Positions 6,659-11,170 of a DNA stretch of 11,170 bases are shown here, in pieces. The stretch is taken from assembly GCA_964548025.1 (NCBI GenBank), contig CAZJRI010000165.1, forward strand, positions 1-11,170. The letters are read 5' to 3'. A program made the position numbers and the translations under genes. The stretch's first letter is position 1. Each line of letters opens with the position of its first letter. The notes under the pieces are model-generated. The model did not search any database. It worked only from the letters and a program-made list of their open reading frames with translations, and was not told where the DNA came from. The DNA comes from JAHRVQ01 sp964548025. Lineage in GTDB: Bacteria > Pseudomonadota > Gammaproteobacteria > Pseudomonadales > Azotimanducaceae.

Positions 6659-7852
6659 ATGCATATACACCTGGATTTGGTAGGCGGGATTTCTGGCGAC
6701 ATGTTCATCGGCTCAATGCTCGATTGTTTTCCAGAGTTCGCATCGGAACTGCAACCGCTGATTTCTGACGCTGGATTTGACGAACTGGTAACCCTGACTC
6801 ATGAACCGTTTAACGACGGCGTACTTTCCGGGACCCGGTTTACGGTTTCGGCTGCTGCTGATGCTGAAGGCCATCACCACAGGCACTATAGTGAAATTCG
6901 ATCAATCCTCGAAAAATCAAAGCTTGATGAGCCGACTAAAAATACCGCACTTGAGATATTCCATATCCTTGCCAAAGCTGAAGCACAGATACACGGTAAG
7001 TCGATAGAATCCGTTGCATTCCATGAGGTCGGCGCATGGGATTCAATTGCAGATGTCGTTTGTGCAAGTTTTCTCATCAATGCAGCAGGGATAAGCTCTT
7101 CAAGTGTTTCTTCACTACCTCTGGGTAGTGGTCAGGTGAAAACAGCCCATGGCATGTTGCCTGTACCAGCCCCGGCAACCGCTTTGATTCTTGAGGATTT
7201 TGAGTTTGTCGATGATGGTATAGCCGGTGAAAGAATTACTCCGACAGGCGCCGCAATTCTGAAGTGTCTTAACCCCTCATCTTCAACTAAAGGAAAGCTG
7301 AAGAAACAGGCATTCGGCTTTGGCACTAAAAAGTTCCCCGGTATCTCCAATGTGCTGAGAATTCTGCAATTCGACATCGATGGAAACGAGTCGTGGCAAA
7401 CCGAGTCTGTCGACCAGCTATCGTTTGAACTGGATGATCAAACGGCAGAAGAGATAGCCGTTGCACTTGATGGGCTACGAAAGACTACCGGTGTTCTGGA
7501 TGTCATCCAGTATCCGGTGACGGGAAAGAAAAACCGGTTATGTTCATCAATTAGGGTATTATGTGAGAAAAATTCCAAACCTGAAGTACTTGAAGCTTGC
7601 TTCAGGTTGACGACTACCCTGGGAATCAGACATTCAGAAATTGACCGAAGTATTCTCAACCGAAGCGAAAGCAGCGTCAAATACAATGATCAGGACTATC
7701 GGATAAAGATCGCGGAGCGACCCGGGGGCTCGACAATTAAGGGAGAGATGGCCGATCTTGAGCGAACTGAAAGCATGATTGAACAACGTAAAATAAGAAG
7801 ATACCTGGAATCATCTGATCTCAATGAAAAACCACTGGATGAGAAGAAGTAA
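6659..7852 (+). CDS. larC: Nickel-pincer cofactor biosynthesis protein LarC (nickel insertion)
   Basis: LarC is the CTP-dependent cyclometallase that inserts nickel into the dithio-dicarboxylate pyridinium mononucleotide, giving the finished NPN cofactor. The sequence shows the family N-terminus HLDLVGGISGDMFIGSMLD, a histidine-rich metal-binding segment GHHHRHYSEI at about 71-80, the FHEVGAWDSIADVV block at about 121-134, LPLGSGQVKTAHGMLPVPAPAT at about 153-173, GERITPTGAAIL, and a C-terminal LarC2-like part from about 254. At 397 residues it is a single uninterrupted ORF, unlike Lactobacillus plantarum, where larC1 and larC2 are joined by programmed frameshifting. The ATG at 6659 lies 12 bases after the aldo/keto reductase stop, and larE begins 3 bases after its own stop, so it is clearly within the operon. 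Confidence 0.93.
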   Translation: MHIHLDLVGGISGDMFIGSMLDCFPEFASELQPLISDAGFDELVTLTHEPFNDGVLSGTRFTVSAAADAEGHHHRHYSEIRSILEKSKLDEPTKNTALEIFHILAKAEAQIHGKSIESVAFHEVGAWDSIADVVCASFLINAAGISSSSVSSLPLGSGQVKTAHGMLPVPAPATALILEDFEFVDDGIAGERITPTGAAILKCLNPSSSTKGKLKKQAFGFGTKKFPGISNVLRILQFDIDGNESWQTESVDQLSFELDDQTAEEIAVALDGLRKTTGVLDVIQYPVTGKKNRLCSSIRVLCEKNSKPEVLEACFRLTTTLGIRHSEIDRSILNRSESSVKYNDQDYRIKIAERPGGSTIKGEMADLERTESMIEQRKIRRYLESSDLNEKPLDEKK

Positions 7853-7855
7853 TTG

Positions 7856-8683
7856 ATGGAAAAACTGGCTGAACTACAACAGAATCTGTCGTCCCAGGGC
7901 CCAGTGGCCGTGGCTGTCAGTGGTGGCGTCGACAGTATGACACTGGCGGTGGTTGCCCACCGTTCGAATCCTGAAGTTGAAATTTTCCATGCGGTCTCAC
8001 CTGCCGTACCGGCCCAGGCGACTGCAAGAGTCAGACAGTATGCAAAATCAGAATCCTGGAGACTGCATCTCATTGATGCAGGGGAAGTAAACGATCCTGA
8101 TTATGTGGCGAATCCTGCTAATCGATGCTATTTCTGCAAGACGAATCTATACGAAACAGTAACGAATCATACTGAACATACAGTATTGTCCGGTACCAAT
8201 CTTGATGATCTTGGTGACTATCGCCCGGGTCTCGAAGCCGCAACGGAACACAAGGTACGACACCCCTATGTTGAGGCTGGTATCGACAAAGCGACGCTTC
8301 GCGACATTGCGAGGTTTCTTGATCTCACCGATCTCCATGACCTGCCTGCTGCCCCCTGTCTGGCAAGCCGTGTTGAGACCGGCATTGCAATTGACGCCGA
8401 ACTGTTACCGGTAATCAATGAAGTTGAACAGGCACTTTGGCAGAACCTCCAACTGTTAATCTCAATTAAGGGAATTCGCTGCCGCATTAGAAAAAACGGT
8501 GTTGCGGTAGAAATTGAAACTAATGAGACAGTTGATCCCAACGCACAATATGCGCTTGAAGCAACAAAGACAGTTGCGGATCTTTTTTCAAAACATGGAT
8601 TCGCTCATTATACTGCTAACATTTCAATAGAGCCGTATCAACGCGGCAGTGCATTTTTGGTTGAGACTCTGAACATTGAATAA
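7856..8683 (+). CDS. larE: LarE, ATP-dependent sulfur transferase of NPN cofactor synthesis
   Basis: LarE adenylates a carboxylate of pyridinium-3,5-dicarboxylate mononucleotide and replaces oxygen with sulfur, twice per cofactor. The PP-loop SGGVDS sits at 22-27, followed by LSGTNLDDLGDYRPGL at about 111-126 and AAPCLASR at about 165-172, all typical. The last cysteine (C168) aligns with the sulfur-donating cysteine region (C176 of L. plantarum). This protein also has C91 and C94 in NRCYFCK. A CxxC plus distal Cys set is the pattern expected of LarE enzymes that hold a [4Fe-4S] cluster and are not consumed in the reaction. Length is 275 residues, normal. The ATG at 7856 is preferred to the TTG immediately before it (7853). 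AGAAG in the end of larC provides a modest SD. larB starts inside the 3' end of this gene. Confidence 0.93.
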   Translation: MEKLAELQQNLSSQGPVAVAVSGGVDSMTLAVVAHRSNPEVEIFHAVSPAVPAQATARVRQYAKSESWRLHLIDAGEVNDPDYVANPANRCYFCKTNLYETVTNHTEHTVLSGTNLDDLGDYRPGLEAATEHKVRHPYVEAGIDKATLRDIARFLDLTDLHDLPAAPCLASRVETGIAIDAELLPVINEVEQALWQNLQLLISIKGIRCRIRKNGVAVEIETNETVDPNAQYALEATKTVADLFSKHGFAHYTANISIEPYQRGSAFLVETLNIE

Positions 8684-9353
8684 GTCAAACGATTATACTG
8701 AGGTTGTTCTCGATCTCTCGAGAGAAAATAGAACAGGTCTCTCTGAGGCTATCTTTTGCAATGGCAAACAGTTATCTCAACTTGAAACAATTTGTAAACA
8801 GGTAAGAGATGAAAACAGGTCAATGCTCTTCACCCGCCTGGATGCTGATCAGTTTTCAAAACTGGATAATCTTTTCCCCGGTCTGATTGATTATGACGAG
8901 GTGTCCCAGACAGGCATCTCTGCCCAAATCGAAATTGGTTCAAGCAGGGAGGTCGGCATTATTACCGGCGGCAGCTCTGATGTCGGTGTTGCAAGGGAAG
9001 CGGCAAGAACACTGGCATTCTATGGTCACCAATGTCTTACGATAGACGATATTGGCGTTGCAGGGTTGTGGCGATTGCTGGATCGGGTTGAAGAAATCTC
9101 GAAAATGAAAGTTGTTATCTGCATTGCCGGCATGGACGCAGCATTACCGACAGTATTAGGCGGGTTGATTTCGTCAAGTATAATTGCTGTTCCCACCTCA
9201 GTCGGGTATGGCATGACAAAAAATGGCGAGACCGCCTTACAATCATTGTTAGTTAGCTGCGCACCGGGAATTACGGTTGTGAATATTGACAATGGTTATG
9301 GTGCAGCCTGTGCCGCAAAAAGAATTCTGAATATGCTATCAATTAAGCCATAA
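8676..9353 (+). CDS. larB: LarB, NaAD carboxylase/hydrolase of NPN cofactor synthesis
   Basis: LarB carboxylates the pyridine ring of nicotinic acid adenine dinucleotide and releases AMP, giving the dicarboxylate mononucleotide used by LarE. The C-terminal two thirds is a PurE-like domain with the LarB signatures VGIITGGSSDVGVAREA (about 93-109), DDIGVAGLWRLL (about 124-135), AGMDAALPTVLGGL, AVPTSVGYGM and VVNIDNGYGAA (about 201-211). C195 in SCAPG is in a position consistent with the cysteine that forms a covalent adduct with substrate in L. plantarum LarB; that alignment is from memory. The first usable start is TTG 8676, overlapping the larE stop by 8 bases, so translation is probably coupled. 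From there the protein begins just before the conserved ENRTGLSEAIFCNGK region. It is about 20 residues shorter than many LarBs, all at the N-terminus. Last gene of the cluster. Confidence 0.93.
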   Translation: MNKSNDYTEVVLDLSRENRTGLSEAIFCNGKQLSQLETICKQVRDENRSMLFTRLDADQFSKLDNLFPGLIDYDEVSQTGISAQIEIGSSREVGIITGGSSDVGVAREAARTLAFYGHQCLTIDDIGVAGLWRLLDRVEEISKMKVVICIAGMDAALPTVLGGLISSSIIAVPTSVGYGMTKNGETALQSLLVSCAPGITVVNIDNGYGAACAAKRILNMLSIKP

Positions 9354-9398
9354 ACGATTACGAGTAGACCGTTAGAATCCCGAGATTCATCTACAAGA

Positions 9399-9836
9399 TC
9401 ATACGTGCTTAAGGAGAGATTCAAGAAAACCTAACGTTCTTGGCATCAGATCTGGGTGAGTACGAATTTCATCGGGTGTCAACCACATGATTTCAGCTAC
9501 TTCAGCAGGATTCGCAATGACTTCTGCTGATTTCAATGCAGCATGCCAGCCCCAGAGCGTAAGTGAACTCTCTGGCCAGATTAAACGCCATACACAATTC
9601 AGTGGTTCGACGTTTACACCGAGTTCTTCCTGCATTTCGCGAACCACGGTTTCACTTTGCGATTCATCCCCGTCGATTCCTCCGCCGGGAAAACAGACTT
9701 TGAGAGGAGCGGGAACAACCGCACTGCGTCTGATCAGAAGCCAGCGTTCGTCCTCACGTTGACAGGCGACGACCACACCGTGCACGTGACCATCTGGTTG
9801 AACCGTCCGATCTGGTTGTAAAGTCATATCCGGCAA
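9399..9836 (-). CDS. NUDIX hydrolase
   Basis: A 145-residue NUDIX protein, expected to hydrolyse a nucleoside diphosphate linked to another moiety in the cytosol. The Nudix box is complete and canonical: G52, E58, then R66-E67 and E70-E71-L72-G73 (pattern G-x5-E-x7-R-E-U-x-E-E-x-G-U). The start is TTG at 9834-9836, decided by AGGAGG 8 bases upstream (9845-9850); the ATG three codons in would be 17 bases away. The N-terminus holds a small imperfect repeat (LQPDR, VQPDG) encoded by duplicated ATCTGGTTG on the plus strand. It lies 31 bases after the second aldo/keto reductase on the same strand and is probably cotranscribed with it. It converges on larB with 45 bases between the genes. Specific substrate unknown. 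Confidence 0.88.
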   Translation of the reverse strand: MPDMTLQPDRTVQPDGHVHGVVVACQREDERWLLIRRSAVVPAPLKVCFPGGGIDGDESQSETVVREMQEELGVNVEPLNCVWRLIWPESSLTLWGWHAALKSAEVIANPAEVAEIMWLTPDEIRTHPDLMPRTLGFLESLLKHV

Positions 9837-9844
9837 TTTCGGAT

Positions 9845-9850
9845 CCTCCT
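9845..9850 (-). promoter_or_regulatory. Ribosome binding site (AGGAGG) fixing a TTG start
   Basis: On the minus strand AGGAGG is followed by 8 bases and then TTG at 9836. The optimal spacing favours this non-ATG start of the NUDIX gene over the ATG at 9825-9827. Confidence 0.75.
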
Positions 9851-9867
9851 ATTGATCAGCAAAGGGG

Positions 9868-10761
9868 CTAATTTACTTCATCAGTCTGGCCGCGAATGAA
9901 TAGTGGTTCCTGCGCCATTTCTTTGGCGTCTCGTTGAATGGCATCCTCCAATCCCTGAATGCTCTCTGCATCAAAATTCGAGGCTGCGTCAAGGATGAGC
10001 TTCAACAAGGTCGCGTCACTCGATGAGTTGAGGAATATACCAGGACGACTGAGTACCCAACTGACTGTTCTGGACAGTATGTCTTCATCCCTGATAGGTT
10101 CATACCAGCTAAAGCGTTTAGAAGTGTCGTCATCCCTCCATCTTCTCCTCGCGATAGCCTTGATGGTTTGCATCGCGATATTTTTCTCACGTGTCAGATT
10201 GTATAATTCATTAAATTCACTTGCATAACGCGGCTCCTGCATAGCCATGTAATTGTATGGGAGCAGCACTGAATCAAATTCAAACCGGTTCAGGCTCTTC
10301 AGATGCATTTCGGCAACTCTCGTGCCGTGCCCTGTAACACCTATATATCGAACCATCCCCTGACTACGGGCTTTCAGCGCTGCCTTCAATGCGCCATTGT
10401 CCCCCATAACCTGATCCCAGTCGGCATCCTGGGTGAGATTGTGAAACTGAATCAGATCGAGCTGATCGACTTCCATTCGTGTTAGAGATCTCTCGATACT
10501 TGCAAAAGCTTCGTCATGGCTTCTATCACCCGTTTTGCTTGCGAGAAAAACATCCTTGCGATGGTCTTTGAGAAATGGAGCAAGCCGGAGTTCCGCATCT
10601 CCGTAACTCGCTGCCACGTCAATATGGTTTACCCCGTAACTCATCGCCAGTGACAATACCGAGTCGGCTTTCTCCTGTCGCAGACCACCGAGAGCGGCAG
10701 CACCAAAAATGATTCTTGAACTCAGGTGACCGGTTGCTCCGAACGGTATTTTTTCTATCAT
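9868..10761 (-). CDS. Aldo/keto reductase (cytosolic, no iron-sulfur tail)
   Basis: A 297-residue NAD(P)H-dependent oxidoreductase with the classical barrel. The catalytic tetrad is D48 and Y53 (HIDVAASYGDAE), K76 (LASKTGD) and H107 (IQFHNLT). The N-terminus FGATGHLSSRIIFGAAALGG is typical of the bacterial AKR branch, and VRYIGVTGHG at about 136-146 is the usual central strand. Near the C-terminus FLNSSSDATLLKLILDAA is the expected nucleotide-binding segment of this branch. No signal peptide and no cysteine cluster, so it differs clearly from the Tat-signal AKR at 5417-6646 despite the shared fold. AGGAGG lies 4 bases before the ATG at 10759-10761. It is followed by the NUDIX gene on the same strand. 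Substrate unknown. Confidence 0.9.
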   Translation of the reverse strand: MIEKIPFGATGHLSSRIIFGAAALGGLRQEKADSVLSLAMSYGVNHIDVAASYGDAELRLAPFLKDHRKDVFLASKTGDRSHDEAFASIERSLTRMEVDQLDLIQFHNLTQDADWDQVMGDNGALKAALKARSQGMVRYIGVTGHGTRVAEMHLKSLNRFEFDSVLLPYNYMAMQEPRYASEFNELYNLTREKNIAMQTIKAIARRRWRDDDTSKRFSWYEPIRDEDILSRTVSWVLSRPGIFLNSSSDATLLKLILDAASNFDAESIQGLEDAIQRDAKEMAQEPLFIRGQTDEVN

Positions 10762-10809
10762 CTTTCCTCCTGGTTTAGCAATTGTTGAGTCTGAATGCAG
10801 TTTTCGTGT

Positions 10810-10827
10810 GGCGCCGGTTGCGGCACC
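10810..10827 (-). promoter_or_regulatory. GC-rich hairpin in the leader of the second aldo/keto reductase
   Basis: GGCGCCG (10810-10816) and CGGCACC (10821-10827) can pair around a GTTG loop. In the minus-strand transcript the one non-identical position becomes a G-U pair, giving a 7-bp stem about 50 bases before the start codon. No T-run follows. A role in leader structure is possible but unproven. Confidence 0.3.
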
Positions 10828-10917
10828 TTAAAATCGTTGTAATTCTGCGCCGTAGTGGTGATCTTGCTGCCGCCATATTCACCAATCCGGTTTCCAGACA
10901 GAAGTTATTTAATTTGA

Positions 10918-10927
10918 NNNNNNNNNN
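10918..10927. other. Assembly gap placeholder (10 N)
   Basis: A second run of exactly ten Ns, the same length as the one in the dioxygenase, so it is probably a scaffold gap of unknown real size. Anything coding across it is lost. Confidence 0.85.
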
Positions 10928-11074
10928 TCAGTAAACAATAAATTATCCGCTTCGTCCATTGAGTCCCGTAATCTCCACCCCGAATTTGACGTCATCTTCG
11001 CTGGTACAGACCCGAATCCGTTTTATAACCAAATTATGGAGTATCAACAAAAAACGCTAATGATAGGTTATTAA
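10928..11074 (+). other. Possible 3' fragment of a gene broken by the gap
   Basis: From the first base after the N gap, one plus-strand frame is open for 48 codons and ends in TAA at 11072-11074. The translation contains segments such as HPEFDVIFAGTDPNPFYNQI and has protein-like composition, but I do not recognise a family. There is no start codon before the internal ATG at 11036. A stretch this long can be open by chance, so this is only a candidate C-terminal remnant. Confidence 0.2.
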
Positions 11075-11094
11075 AAGAAATAGTTCGGCGACAG

Positions 11095-11123
11095 AAGGTT
11101 ATTTTTTGACAATCGGTAACCTT
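11095..11123. promoter_or_regulatory. 7-bp inverted repeat around a -35-like TTGACA
   Basis: AAGGTTA (11095-11101) and TAACCTT (11117-11123) are exact reverse complements, and TTGACA (11106-11111) lies between them. AGGTTATT also occurs at 11065-11072 and again at 11096-11103. This could be an operator over a promoter for a gene beyond the right edge. No good -10 hexamer follows at 17 bases (TAGTCG at 11129), which weakens the promoter reading. Confidence 0.3.
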
Positions 11124-11170
11124 TCAACTAGTCGGCCATGTTCTAGAATATTTAGTATAAAGTTTAAGGG

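Larger units (their letters stand above)
10762..11170. other. About 400-base stretch with no confident gene
   Basis: This holds the upstream region of the minus-strand aldo/keto reductase, an N gap, and AT-rich sequence to the right edge. Within it I see a near-perfect GC-rich hairpin at 10810-10827, a 49-codon open stretch after the gap, and an inverted repeat around TTGACA at 11095-11123. No RNA gene or complete protein gene was recognised. Confidence 0.6.

Noticed and set aside
9375..9388. GAATC-CCGA-GATTC hairpin between larB and the NUDIX gene as a terminator
   Set aside because: Only five AT-rich base pairs and no T-run on either strand; too weak to call.
1..11170. CRISPR arrays, insertion sequences, tRNA genes, phage genes
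   Set aside because: No regularly spaced repeats, transposase motifs, cloverleaf-type sequences or phage proteins were seen on either strand.

Overview
The window looks like a scaffolded piece of a Gram-negative, probably marine gammaproteobacterial genome. GC is moderate, genes are tightly packed and often convergent, Shine-Dalgarno (SD) sequences are clear, one product has a twin-arginine signal, and two 10-N runs look like assembly gap placeholders. The taxonomic guess is inference from gene content and style; there is no rRNA or other marker gene to anchor it. I see no tRNA, CRISPR array, insertion sequence or prophage gene.

Left part (1-5149), a metabolic patchwork: the 3' end of a DUF4397 repeat protein; a zinc-type medium-chain dehydrogenase (minus strand); a TauD/TfdA Fe(II)/2-oxoglutarate dioxygenase (plus, interrupted by a 10-N gap); a GNAT acetyltransferase (minus); a family III (CaiB/BaiF) CoA-transferase (plus); and a SAM-dependent methyltransferase (minus). 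Dehydrogenase, dioxygenase and CoA-transferase would fit catabolism of a small organic acid or amine, but the substrate cannot be read from the sequence.

Centre (5150-9353), the most interesting region: a structured leader (perfect 9-bp and 11-bp inverted repeats and a possible 45-codon leader ORF) is followed by four co-directional, nearly abutting genes. They are a Tat-exported aldo/keto reductase with two C-terminal four-cysteine clusters, then larC, larE and larB. LarB, LarE and LarC together form the complete known pathway to the nickel-pincer nucleotide (NPN) cofactor: carboxylation of nicotinic acid adenine dinucleotide, sulfur insertion, then CTP-dependent nickel insertion. The usual client, lactate racemase LarA, is not in the window. 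Its expected place is taken by the iron-sulfur aldo/keto reductase. LarE carries a CxxC plus Cys pattern expected of the iron-sulfur-cluster type rather than the single-cysteine sacrificial type.

Right part (9354-11170): a minus-strand pair, a second, cytosolic aldo/keto reductase followed by a NUDIX hydrolase with a TTG start fixed by a strong SD. Then comes about 400 bases without a confident gene, holding a second N gap, a 49-codon open stretch that may be the end of a broken gene, and an inverted repeat around a -35-like hexamer at the right edge.
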